A stretch of DNA of 64,000 nt. Source: an uncultured Flavobacteriales bacterium. GTDB lineage: Bacteria > Bacteroidota > Bacteroidia > Flavobacteriales_D > Parvicellaceae. Under the pieces are notes generated by a model, which saw nothing but the letters and a program-made list of their open reading frames with translations, was not told the DNA's origin and made no database searches. The stretch is from contig CALSRM010000001.1 of assembly GCA_943788755.1 (NCBI GenBank), positions 372,001 through 436,000 of the forward strand, given 5' to 3'. The position numbers and the translations under genes are program-made. Shown here in pieces: positions 26,057-34,465 of this stretch. The stretch's first letter is position 1, and each line of letters begins with the position of its first letter.

Positions 26057-28420
26057 TTACTCTATGCCTATTCTGTAACTTTTTAAAAGGAATCCATTTC
26101 CAGTTAAATTCAATAAATAAATACCTTTAGCAAAACCTTCTGAATTAAGTTCAATTTTCGTTTCATTTGAAATTATTTCAATGGATTTGGATTTCAGGAC
26201 TTGCCCAATTGTATTTGTAAGTTCCACAGTGTATGTGCCTTCATTAATATTCGATAAGTGCAATTGAATTTTTCCATTACTTGGGTTTGGATATACTTTA
26301 CCGGTGAATTTATTTGAGAAAGACTCATTGATATCAACATTTCCTCCAACGGTGTATGTTGTTAAGGTGCTACATCCGTTTGCATCAGAAAGCGTTAATG
26401 TATAATCACCTTGAAATAAACCATCATTGATTGCTGTTGTTGCTCCATTGTCCCAATCATAAGAATAAGGAGGAGTTCCTCCATAGGGAATAACTGTTAT
26501 AACACCATTAGATGGGGTTGCTGTATTTCCATTGATTCCGTAAGAACTGCTTAGCTGATTTGGCTCAGTTATAGTTATTGTGGCTGTCTCTAAACAATTG
26601 GCTATATCTTCCACAGTTACTGTATATACACCCGCTCCTAATCCACTAGCTGTAGCTGTAGTTTGGTTTTCTCCATCATCCCAAGAATAGGAGAATGTTG
26701 GTGTTCCTCCAACAACTATAGCTGTTATTGAAGCATTTGTTTCTCCATTACAAGATATTTGAGCGCCTTCAGTAATAGATACAGTCGGTTGATTACTATT
26801 TAAAACAGTTATAACAGATGAATTTGTATTTCCTGCAGAATCTGTAACAATTACTGAATAATTGCCTGCAATTAAGCCTGTCGCAGTTTGTGTAGTCTGG
26901 GCTGCCATATCATCCCATAAGTATGAAGTTACAGGACCTTGATTTCCGGTTACATTAACCGTAGCTGAACCATCACTGTTTGCACAAGTAGCATTAACAG
27001 CAGAAGTGCTTAGAACAATAGGTGTACAGATGTAGTCTGCAACTGCGCGGACAGATTTATATAGGTTTAATCTTCCTCCAGTTACACATTCATTTGCTAA
27101 ACCTGCAACTGGGTCGACGTTATCGTACATCATTTGAATAATTACTAAAGCCATGCTATCTGGATACGCTTTATACGCTGTAATAAAATCATCACAACCA
27201 GCCGAAATCATTAAAGCAATTGTTCCTGCTACATGCGGTGTAGCCATTGATGTTCCTGAAATACTGCTGTAGCTATTGTTCGGATATGTCGATAGAATAT
27301 TCTCACCGGGAGCAGCCAAGTCAATTTGTGTTAATCCGTAACCAGCGAAACCTCTATCATCATTAGTACCTGTGTTAGTGACACTTATCAGCCAGTCACT
27401 TGGGCATGCCGTTGGTACATCGCCAACCGCGTCAATATTGACATTGTTATTGGCAGTAGCTCCGCAACTTATTATCCCATAATTCCCTAAAGTATCATAA
27501 AATCCACACCAAATTGGATAGTTTGCCGGATTGGCATTATCCACACCAAATGAAGCATTAGTTGAGACAACAAATGCTCCAGAGGCTCCATTCGTTTGAT
27601 CGTACAATACACGATTATCCAATGCATATCCATAAGCAGCTATTACTGTAGACTCATTTCCTGAAGAACCTTGAATAGCCATTACTTGAGCATTCCAATT
27701 TACTCCTGTTACGCCTATACCGTTATCTCCTTTAGCAGCTACTGTTCCAGCAACATGAGTCCCATGAGAATCGCTGGTCATTCCTCCATTGTTATTATAA
27801 GCGTTCCAACCATTTACATCATCAATGTAGCCATTGTTGTCATCGTCTATTCCATTTCCTGCAGTTTCTCCAGAATTTGTCCAGTAATTAATATCCTCGT
27901 GATTTACATCAAATCCACCATCAATAACAGCTACAACAAGTTGATCACCTTGAACTGTAGTGCCCGTAGTTGTTAGGTCCCAAGCTTTTTGAGCAGAAAT
28001 ACCAACAGCATTGTTAGCACCAGTTGTATCTGTATTAAAAAATGCCCATTGTTGATTTACTTGTGGGTCATTTGGTAATGTATTTCGGAGTTCTACATCG
28101 GTATGATTGAATTGAGCTACAGATATTCCATCCGAATAGGTAACAAGTTTCAATGCATCTTTATCAATAACATTACTCTGATTAAATCGCAATAGCCATA
28201 TATTAATGGAATTAGCTAAAACATGATCAACGGTTAATTCCAATAATGGATTATTAGCATTTATTTCTTCTATTATTAGAGAGATGTCTTGCTTATGCTC
28301 TAATTGAACGATTAATTCTCCCGGAAAAATATTTTTCTCATTTTGTCCAAAATAAATTTGTGACGTAGTTAATAAAAAAATAAAAGTTCCAATTTTAATG
28401 AGCGTTTTAGAATGGTTCAT
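26057..28420 (-). CDS. Secreted subtilisin-like protease with SprB repeats and T9SS sorting domain
   Basis: About 787 residues from ATG 28420 (signal peptide ending IYFGQ). The S8 triad is intact: D in VAVIDGGFD (about 163), H in DSHGTHVAG (about 217), S in GTSMATPHVAG (about 389). Residues about 480-710 hold three SprB-like repeats (YLWDDMAAQTTQTATGL, YSWDDGENQTTATASGL, YDWDNGATTAINDGL). The C-terminus VYPNPSNGKIQLHL ... GFAKGIYLLNL is a type A T9SS sorting domain, so the product passes the outer membrane through the T9SS. The in-frame extension to 28504 lacks a signal peptide and is rejected. Confidence 0.93.
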   Translation of the reverse strand: MNHSKTLIKIGTFIFLLTTSQIYFGQNEKNIFPGELIVQLEHKQDISLIIEEINANNPLLELTVDHVLANSINIWLLRFNQSNVIDKDALKLVTYSDGISVAQFNHTDVELRNTLPNDPQVNQQWAFFNTDTTGANNAVGISAQKAWDLTTTGTTVQGDQLVVAVIDGGFDVNHEDINYWTNSGETAGNGIDDDNNGYIDDVNGWNAYNNNGGMTSDSHGTHVAGTVAAKGDNGIGVTGVNWNAQVMAIQGSSGNESTVIAAYGYALDNRVLYDQTNGASGAFVVSTNASFGVDNANPANYPIWCGFYDTLGNYGIISCGATANNNVNIDAVGDVPTACPSDWLISVTNTGTNDDRGFAGYGLTQIDLAAPGENILSTYPNNSYSSISGTSMATPHVAGTIALMISAGCDDFITAYKAYPDSMALVIIQMMYDNVDPVAGLANECVTGGRLNLYKSVRAVADYICTPIVLSTSAVNATCANSDGSATVNVTGNQGPVTSYLWDDMAAQTTQTATGLIAGNYSVIVTDSAGNTNSSVITVLNSNQPTVSITEGAQISCNGETNASITAIVVGGTPTFSYSWDDGENQTTATASGLGAGVYTVTVEDIANCLETATITITEPNQLSSSYGINGNTATPSNGVITVIPYGGTPPYSYDWDNGATTAINDGLFQGDYTLTLSDANGCSTLTTYTVGGNVDINESFSNKFTGKVYPNPSNGKIQLHLSNINEGTYTVELTNTIGQVLKSKSIEIISNETKIELNSEGFAKGIYLLNLTGNGFLLKSYRIGIE

Positions 28421-28442
28421 GATTTGTTTTTTTTCGGTATCA

Positions 28443-28450
28443 CGAAGATA
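28443..28450 (-). promoter_or_regulatory. TAnnTTCG variant -7 box of the subtilisin gene
   Basis: TATCTTCG read leftward, one base from the TAnnTTTG consensus, 22 nt before ATG 28420. Similar TAnnTTCG boxes precede lpdA, fbaB and rpsO. Confidence 0.35.
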
Positions 28451-28525
28451 AACTATTCGATTTAATATATATAGTTTAAATGTTAAGTGGTAAATTATAA
28501 ACAAAACCAGTTCTTTGTAAATTTT

Positions 28526-28533
28526 TATATTTG
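28526..28533 (+). promoter_or_regulatory. TAnnTTTG -7 box of the GNAT gene, 5 nt before ATG
   Basis: TATATTTG, exact consensus, ends 5 nt before ATG 28539, so transcription should begin at or beside the start codon. Confidence 0.5.
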
Positions 28534-28538
28534 TTTCT

Positions 28539-28997
28539 ATGATATTTTATCTAAACAATAACGACGTTCCTGTCGCGGAAAAATTATTTTCAATTTGGCA
28601 GGAATCATATATTATCGAAGCGAAGCTTCTTAAGGTAAATGGTTTTCCCCCGTTAAATAGAACAATGCAAGATTTTTTAAATTCTTCTACCCATTTTTAT
28701 GGTTTTTTAAAAAACGATGTCTATAATGCTGTAATTGAAATAAGAGATAATAATGGTACCTTACATATTCAAAGTTTGGTAGTACAGCCAAGTCAATTTA
28801 GAAAAGGCTTAGCCAGTAAAATGATTGCTTTTGTATTGAGTGAGAATATGGAGTGCAACTTTACTGTAGAAACCGGTTGTGATAATTTACCAGCGATAAA
28901 CTTATATTTGAAGTTTGGATTTGTTGAAGCGGAACAGTACGAAACAGATCATGGCGTTCGTAAAACTTGTCTTTTATTAAAAAGAACAGGGAATTAA
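28539..28997 (+). CDS. GNAT-family N-acetyltransferase
   Basis: 152 residues. The acetyl-CoA binding core is visible as [22 protein letters not shown] (motif A, with RKGLAS standing for Q/R-x-x-G-x-G/A) and [21 protein letters not shown] (motif B). The substrate is unknown; such enzymes acetylate small molecules, antibiotics or protein N-termini in the cytosol. Start ATG 28539 directly follows a consensus promoter box. The stop codons of this gene and the opposing SUI1 gene overlap in the palindrome TTAA at 28994-28997. Confidence 0.85.
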   Translation: MIFYLNNNDVPVAEKLFSIWQESYIIEAKLLKVNGFPPLNRTMQDFLNSSTHFYGFLKNDVYNAVIEIRDNNGTLHIQSLVVQPSQFRKGLASKMIAFVLSENMECNFTVETGCDNLPAINLYLKFGFVEAEQYETDHGVRKTCLLLKRTGN

Positions 28998-29317
28998 CCA
29001 CCTTTTCTTTTTATCGAATACCCATCAGCTTCCAAAAGCTTTATAACCTTATCTCGATTATCACCTTGGATTAATATTTCTCCATTCTTAGAACTGCCAC
29101 CTACACCACATTTAGACTTTAGCTTTTTACCTAAATCATTTAAATCCTCTTCAGTGCCAACAAAACCCTCTATAAGGGTAACACCATTTCCTTTTCGTTG
29201 CTTTCTGTCTAGAGAAACATATAGCTTTTGCTGATTAGGAGCAAGAGTTACTTCTTCTTCATTTTCCAAGTCATTGTTAGATGAGAAAATTTCTATGCGT
29301 TTTTTCTTTTTTGCCAT
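28994..29317 (-). CDS. SUI1/eIF1-like translation factor (YciH family)
   Basis: 107 residues. A lysine-rich N-terminus ([13 protein letters not shown]) leads to a SUI1 fold with [51 protein letters not shown], split here as [23 protein letters not shown] and [12 protein letters not shown]. Bacterial YciH-type proteins bind the 30S subunit and can affect initiation fidelity. Length and motif order are normal. It is transcribed leftward; the region just upstream holds a decayed small ORF, so its promoter is not evident. Confidence 0.9.
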   Translation of the reverse strand: MAKKKKRIEIFSSNNDLENEEEVTLAPNQQKLYVSLDRKQRKGNGVTLIEGFVGTEEDLNDLGKKLKSKCGVGGSSKNGEILIQGDNRDKVIKLLEADGYSIKRKGG

Positions 29318-29319
29318 TT

Positions 29320-29478
29320 TTAATAATTCAGTATTCTGATTTTGTCAATTTCCTTTTTTGTAGCCAATTCCGGTTCTGCCTTAATAAGTTTTTCAAACTT
29401 AAGAAAGGATTATGCTTTAAATGTCTTATTAATACCATCTGCCCAATGAATATTGACAGTGTAATTAGTACCAATCAC
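29320..29478 (-). pseudogene. Decayed small ORF upstream of SUI1, DUF2442-like
   Basis: One continuous minus-strand frame starting at GTG 29478 reads VIGTNYTVNIHWADGINKTFKA, stop (TAA at 29410-29412), then [29 protein letters not shown], stop at 29320-29322. Both halves look like protein and the join resembles DUF2442 (strand, W-x-DG turn, basic linker, KF-x-x-L helix), a small domain often found beside toxin-like genes. A single TAA codon interrupts it and the usual C-terminal half is missing. I read it as a remnant or as a gene broken by one substitution. The family assignment is by eye only. Confidence 0.35.
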
Positions 29479-29552
29479 ATTGGTAAAATTACTTTATGTC
29501 TAGTCCTAAAATACTTAGACAGACCAATGGTATAGGCTAACATTAACTGAAC

Positions 29553-30806
29553 TCAACTCTTACTTGATAGCCCATCTATCTCTAATTTTTGGTACAGTAA
29601 CTTTATGTAATAGAATAAAACCAAAGGGTATATGAATGCCCAAATACTTATAGCAGGTAGAGTTAGTCTATCTCCTTGCCAAAAACTAATTCCAGTGCTA
29701 ATAATCAAGTATGCCCCTAATAAATATGTAAACAATAGAAAAATGAAGGTGGGATAATCCTTCTTTATTAATAGAATTATAAGTAACAGAAAAACAAGGA
29801 CAATGAATACATAATGAACTTTGAGCGTTTTTATATTGTAGGTTTTCATAAAGACAGCAAGTTGATTATTTTCATATCCTTTTGGATATAAAAGGAACCT
29901 TGACTTACCTGTAATATTGTCTATAATGTTTTTTTTGAATAAGCTGAAATATAGAGGCATATGATCAACTATGTAATTAGTTTGGTCTTCACTTGAAAAC
30001 CTTTTTACTTTTATTTTTGCCTTACTATAATCAATAGACTCTATCTCCTGTATTCCTTTCGCAACAAAATAATTGGAAAACACCAATGAACTAATCAATG
30101 ATATTTTGGTTTGATCATACTTAATCTTAATTATACTATATTGAATAAATAAAGGTAGAAGAATTAAAAGTAGTTTAAAAAAACTCTTGGGACGTTTCCA
30201 GTATTTTTCAAAGTAAAACAAGGGAAATACAATAAAAAGTAAACCGAATAAAGGAATCAAGAATACTGGTTTTAAAATAGTTAATAGCACAAGGAAAAAT
30301 AAGGATGAATGAAAAAAGCTAACTTCTCTAAAATTGTTTATTTTTCTACTGAGAAAAAATAGCATAGTAGATAGTAAAAATACAGTTGTTACTTCTGTTA
30401 AAGCATGAAGTGTTAGAGCTATTAATGACAGATTGGACATAATAATTATAGCTCCGAGAAAGGAAAACACATAGCTTCTCGTTAATTTTTTAATTCCTAG
30501 AAATGTAAAATTGATAGTTAAAATAAAAAATAGAACCTGCATCATCCAGATTCCATAGGCTCCTCCAATATTTGTAGTAATCATTAAAATCAAAGGGTAT
30601 AGTATAGGCCTGATTGACACACTTTCACTGTCGATACCATTAGCTATCCAATTTGCTACATCCATATATGTTAGGGCATCTGGAGTTGAAAATACTATTT
30701 CATGGGAAACATTTTGATTGAGATTAGAAAACACGACAAAGTAAACTGCCACAGCAAGTCCATTTAGTATATATAAGTAGAAGTGTGGTTTTGTAAATTT
30801 GATCAT
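29553..30806 (-). CDS. Multi-spanning GT-C-like glycosyltransferase
   Basis: About 417 residues from ATG 30806 (a TTG at 30860 extends it but adds no conserved sequence). About ten hydrophobic segments. The first loop holds TPDALTYMDVANWIANG, then SIRPILYPLIL, which fits the D...Y and R-x-P-x-YP pattern of polyprenyl-phosphate-dependent GT-C enzymes; near the end GISFWQGDRLTLPAISIW matches the R-(L/F)-x-x-P loop of the same group. It probably transfers a sugar at the periplasmic face of the inner membrane. Substrate unknown; no sugar-pathway genes flank it. Moderately sure of the superfamily only. Confidence 0.6.
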   Translation of the reverse strand: MIKFTKPHFYLYILNGLAVAVYFVVFSNLNQNVSHEIVFSTPDALTYMDVANWIANGIDSESVSIRPILYPLILMITTNIGGAYGIWMMQVLFFILTINFTFLGIKKLTRSYVFSFLGAIIIMSNLSLIALTLHALTEVTTVFLLSTMLFFLSRKINNFREVSFFHSSLFFLVLLTILKPVFLIPLFGLLFIVFPLFYFEKYWKRPKSFFKLLLILLPLFIQYSIIKIKYDQTKISLISSLVFSNYFVAKGIQEIESIDYSKAKIKVKRFSSEDQTNYIVDHMPLYFSLFKKNIIDNITGKSRFLLYPKGYENNQLAVFMKTYNIKTLKVHYVFIVLVFLLLIILLIKKDYPTFIFLLFTYLLGAYLIISTGISFWQGDRLTLPAISIWAFIYPLVLFYYIKLLYQKLEIDGLSSKS

Positions 30807-31007
30807 ATTGTGTGGATCATTCCTGAAGGGTGGGGAGTATAAAATAGTTGGTAGATTCAACTAACTAATGCAAGTTTTGTTTGTTTAAGTTAAACATAGT
30901 AAAAAATATTTTTTCATAGGTGTTAAAGTTAATTTTTTTCATGGAATAATTGAAACACATGCAAATTCAAATGCGCGGTAGCCATTTTAAAACAAGAAAC
31001 AAGAGGG

Positions 31008-33293
31008 TTACCTTTCAAACAGTTCTACTAATTTTTTAAGAGAATTTTGACTATCCTTACTGTTAAAAGCAGCAATAATTTTCTTTTTATCAAATTCTGT
31101 TAGATGAAAACTCATTGATATCTCTTGATCTTCATCTTGATTTAAGTAAAATGAAACTACATCCATTTTTCCAGGAAACCACTCTAGAGTATTCTTGAGT
31201 AATTGGTCATTGTTGTAATCATGTGTTTTAAGAATGTTTCCATAAACAGAAGCGAAGGGTGATGAAAGACGCCTCATCATTGATCCATTCTCTATATTTT
31301 CGACTTCAAAGTATTTTTGCTTATCTCTTATTTCTACTATTATAATTCCACCGGTATTCTCTGTAATCCAATCTTTAAATACGCGAATAAACTCTAAACT
31401 TGTTTTTAATCCATAGTTGTCACGTAATCCAGCATCCATCAAATCAATTGATGGGTCAGTAGGCAAAGAGACCATTGGTAGTACATAGGGAAATGTGGCA
31501 TTCATTCGAATAGCTGTTGTAAAGTCTAAATTCTTGGCATTATTATTTTTTAATAGTTTAGAATATTCAATGTTCTCTAATGAGCTATAAGTTGAAGTTC
31601 CAAAAGTAGTGTCGTTGTAGGTTAAATAACTTATAGGCTGGGGGGAAATAAGCATTCTTCTCCCATCGTTCGTTATGGATGGAGAGAATATTATCATAGG
31701 TATTTGTGCCTCTTTTTCAGGAAGGTAATACTCGAATAACTTTTTATTTTTTAAAATACCTAAATTTTCAATCAACTTTTGTTCAAAAAAGTAACCTCTA
31801 TCTTTTGAGTAAGTATAGGGGCCACTATATACCTTTTGGGAACGAATAAAAAAGTCAGTTGTCGCTATACTAAAAGCCATAGGGTTTAATAAATCTTTAC
31901 AAATATTGTCTAAGTATTGCGGGTTGGATAAATTAATAGACTTATCTGTCAGACTTTGTAAATACAACTCTCTTAGATAAGAAGCACCAATCATTCCTCC
32001 AGAAGCACCTGTTATAAGTTGCGTTTGCTTGAGTAATTTACCATTTGTAATACTGTCAAGTTTTGTTATAACCGACATGGTCCATAACCCTGCACGTAAA
32101 CCACCTCCACTAATATTAAAAATCACCATTTTCGGTTTTTTATCCGAATGAGCCATGTTTTTCTTCTTCCAGTTTTCCAATATTTGGATTGTGTGGGTAA
32201 AGGATTCATCGTAATTATTTTTGTTTGCTGATAGTTTTCTCAAACTATCATAAGAATAGGATACTTTTGCTTGATAATCAATTCCGTATGCATAGTTGGT
32301 GAAATTCAACATATCGTATTTTTTCGAAGCATAATTAAATACTATCAATCCTATAATCACTAACGTTAATGTCCACCCTTTAAACCAAGAATACAAAGCA
32401 CTAAAGAGTAATAGGAATATGGTAAATATTAAAAATATACTTGCCCCAGCTGGAATGATAACCCAGTCGATCTCTCTAAATAATCCCAAGATGATAAAAG
32501 AAACAATTAGTACAATCTCAAAAAACGAAGCATTAATATGATTTTGTTTAAAAACCTTTTTCAGCAGTTCCTTATCATAATGGTCACTTCTACGTGCCAT
32601 TTTAATTTTGGTCAAATTTCCCATATAGGTATCTACGCGCCATTTTTGTTTTATTCCTATACGTTGGTACCACTTAATTTTTTTGATTAGGGTGGCTTCT
32701 TTTCCGGAAGCTAATAGTTTTTCGAAATAAGAAGCATCTTTACCACTAATTTCATGTACATTTTTATTGAACCTTACAAAATATAGGGTAGAGATAATAA
32801 GGAATAGGAGTATTCCAAGCCCTAAGCCAAAAAGATTCCACAGTGCCATTTTATAGGACATTAGTTCTTCATCTACTTGAAATGCATAAGATTTAAAGAA
32901 AAGTGTAATTACAAAAATGAAAGGAATTATATGATTGTTATAGCAGAACTTAATAAAGGGCCTTGAAAGTGTAGCTAGGAATTGAAATTCTGAAGCATAT
33001 ATTATGTAGCTATAAATATTAAAAGCCATAATAAATCCTCCAATTGAGAAGCCGAGAATAGCAAAAGACAAAAAGTTGACCGCGCCCAAATATTCTGGTG
33101 CGAGAAATAGGTAGAGGATCCCATAGCTTTTTCCAATTGCACCAGTCATGAATAAATACAATATTAACCAAAAGAATAAGAGTAATTGGTTTCTTTTAAT
33201 GTGCAAGAAAACGAGTTGGAAAGGAAAAAAATAAAATACTCTACCAGCAATACCTTTTTTAGGAGTTGGTGTATGTTTGGGAGAATCGCTCAT
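31008..33293 (-). CDS. Patatin-like phospholipase with multi-TM N-terminal domain
   Basis: About 761 residues from ATG 33293. Residues 1-340 contain about seven transmembrane helices plus a cytosolic loop rich in basic residues. From about 380 a patatin domain begins: NISGGGLRAG (oxyanion loop, about 390), TGASGGMIG (nucleophile Ser in G-x-S-x-G, about 428) and MDAGLRDNYG (catalytic Asp, about 618). It should be a membrane-bound serine lipase acting on phospholipids or lysolipids. It ends a leftward operon with two 4-TM proteins and an M61 peptidase. The fusion of a multi-helix membrane domain to patatin is unusual compared with stand-alone patatins. Confidence 0.82.
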   Translation of the reverse strand: MSDSPKHTPTPKKGIAGRVFYFFPFQLVFLHIKRNQLLLFFWLILYLFMTGAIGKSYGILYLFLAPEYLGAVNFLSFAILGFSIGGFIMAFNIYSYIIYASEFQFLATLSRPFIKFCYNNHIIPFIFVITLFFKSYAFQVDEELMSYKMALWNLFGLGLGILLFLIISTLYFVRFNKNVHEISGKDASYFEKLLASGKEATLIKKIKWYQRIGIKQKWRVDTYMGNLTKIKMARRSDHYDKELLKKVFKQNHINASFFEIVLIVSFIILGLFREIDWVIIPAGASIFLIFTIFLLLFSALYSWFKGWTLTLVIIGLIVFNYASKKYDMLNFTNYAYGIDYQAKVSYSYDSLRKLSANKNNYDESFTHTIQILENWKKKNMAHSDKKPKMVIFNISGGGLRAGLWTMSVITKLDSITNGKLLKQTQLITGASGGMIGASYLRELYLQSLTDKSINLSNPQYLDNICKDLLNPMAFSIATTDFFIRSQKVYSGPYTYSKDRGYFFEQKLIENLGILKNKKLFEYYLPEKEAQIPMIIFSPSITNDGRRMLISPQPISYLTYNDTTFGTSTYSSLENIEYSKLLKNNNAKNLDFTTAIRMNATFPYVLPMVSLPTDPSIDLMDAGLRDNYGLKTSLEFIRVFKDWITENTGGIIIVEIRDKQKYFEVENIENGSMMRRLSSPFASVYGNILKTHDYNNDQLLKNTLEWFPGKMDVVSFYLNQDEDQEISMSFHLTEFDKKKIIAAFNSKDSQNSLKKLVELFER

Positions 33294-33398
33294 TTTTAAT
33301 ATTACGGTAAAATTTGAAAAAAGATTTGTTTTTAAGGTTAAAATATAATCAAAAATTTCATAAAAGGAATTTAATTGGCGTTTAATCAAAATAAAGTT

Positions 33399-33956
33399 TT
33401 ATACTTCATGTGTCTCTTCTTTCTTTTTAATAAGGTTTAAAGATTTCCAATTGACAGTAAACAACCCAATCGAAATGATGGAGAATAAGAAAATTACAAG
33501 TTCAATTTTATTGAATTTTTCCGATAAATTTTCCCACCAGTTCCATGTCATTAATAGGTGTAAAAATGGCAGAATAAAAGTAGGTATTGAAAATATATAG
33601 AAGCCGATTTTTTTCAAGCGCCACATCAATACTACACCGATAAAAGCCAATGCATGCAAACAAGTATAAATAAAAAAGTATTTTGCGCCAATTTCTTCAA
33701 ATGCTGCATCATGAATAGCAGATGTCCTTATTAATAGCCCGACAGCCCCATAGTAAATAATCATCAATAAACTCCAACTAAGGAAAAACCAACAAAGTGT
33801 ACGAAGAAAAATAGGAGGTTTGTTTTTTCCAAGAATTATACGTTTGAGTAAGCGCAGGTTTCTAGCCACAATACTAATCGGTTCTGCTGTTTTTTCAGCT
33901 GCAATTTTTTCTTTTTCAATTCTTATAGGTTCGATTTTCTTTTCCTCCTTTATCAT
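33399..33956 (-). CDS. 4-TM membrane protein (second of a pair)
   Basis: 185 residues: a charged N-terminal tail of about 45 residues, then four transmembrane helices. The segment VVLMWRLKKIGFYIFSIPTF resembles VSMMFIRLKLGFVIYAIFQA in the preceding gene product, which suggests distant paralogy. No enzyme motif. Its start overlaps the previous stop by 4 nt (ATGA at 33953-33956), so the two are translationally coupled; the patatin gene follows after 105 bp. Function unknown, inner membrane. Confidence 0.7.
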   Translation of the reverse strand: MIKEEKKIEPIRIEKEKIAAEKTAEPISIVARNLRLLKRIILGKNKPPIFLRTLCWFFLSWSLLMIIYYGAVGLLIRTSAIHDAAFEEIGAKYFFIYTCLHALAFIGVVLMWRLKKIGFYIFSIPTFILPFLHLLMTWNWWENLSEKFNKIELVIFLFSIISIGLFTVNWKSLNLIKKKEETHEV

Positions 33957-34465
33957 CTTATTAAATGCCTTTTTTGGGTTAGAAAAAGAGCAATATAAAC
34001 TAAAGTGATTGCAATACTTGCATTTCCAATAATTAGTCCTCCAGCAGTTCCGAACATTACAAAAGGAATTGTAGCATAGGCAGCCTGAAAAATTGCATAG
34101 ATGACAAAGCCTAGTTTTAAGCGAATAAACATCATTGAGACACCAAGTAATGCTAATACGTCAAGAATGGATCTATAAATATACATGATGGAAATCCGCA
34201 TAGATAAGTCTTCATTTATAGTTTTTCCATCCGCCTCATGGATGTTGATTCCTTTATCTTGTAAAAGATCAAATTTTGTTTCCAATAATTCCCAAGTTGT
34301 TTGATTAGGTGAATCTATTACTTCTTGAATAGAGCCATAGGTCAGATAAAATGAAGTGTCCTGGGCCATAGCCAATGCGAAGCCAATAAAACTCATGATA
34401 CAAAGAATTTTAAGACTCTTTGGTGTAACTAATTTTTCTGTTATTTCGGTTTTTTGATTAGCCAA
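33953..34465 (-). CDS. 4-TM membrane protein (first of a pair)
   Basis: 170 residues with helices near 18-38, 92-112, 115-140 and 142-165 and a polar periplasmic loop between helix 1 and 2. The start directly abuts the stop of the M61 peptidase gene (34466), so it is probably coupled to it. Shares the RLK-x-G-F-x-I-Y turn with its downstream neighbour. No known family recognised; this paired arrangement of small 4-TM proteins is seen in other Bacteroidota to my knowledge but has no assigned role. Confidence 0.7.
   Translation of the reverse strand: MANQKTEITEKLVTPKSLKILCIMSFIGFALAMAQDTSFYLTYGSIQEVIDSPNQTTWELLETKFDLLQDKGINIHEADGKTINEDLSMRISIMYIYRSILDVLALLGVSMMFIRLKLGFVIYAIFQAAYATIPFVMFGTAGGLIIGNASIAITLVYIALFLTQKRHLIR

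Noticed and set aside
27671-27976. Open + strand frame inside the subtilisin gene
   Set aside because: Antisense shadow of the catalytic domain; composition mirrors the real gene.
29281-29535. Open + strand frame opposite the SUI1 start and the decayed small gene
   Set aside because: No start context and no protein pattern; the minus strand carries the better signal.
29553-30860. Treating the GT-C-like protein as an O-antigen ligase or polymerase
   Set aside because: The first-loop D...Y and the R-x-P-x-YP pattern fit polyprenyl-phosphate GT-C enzymes better, and no O-antigen genes are nearby.
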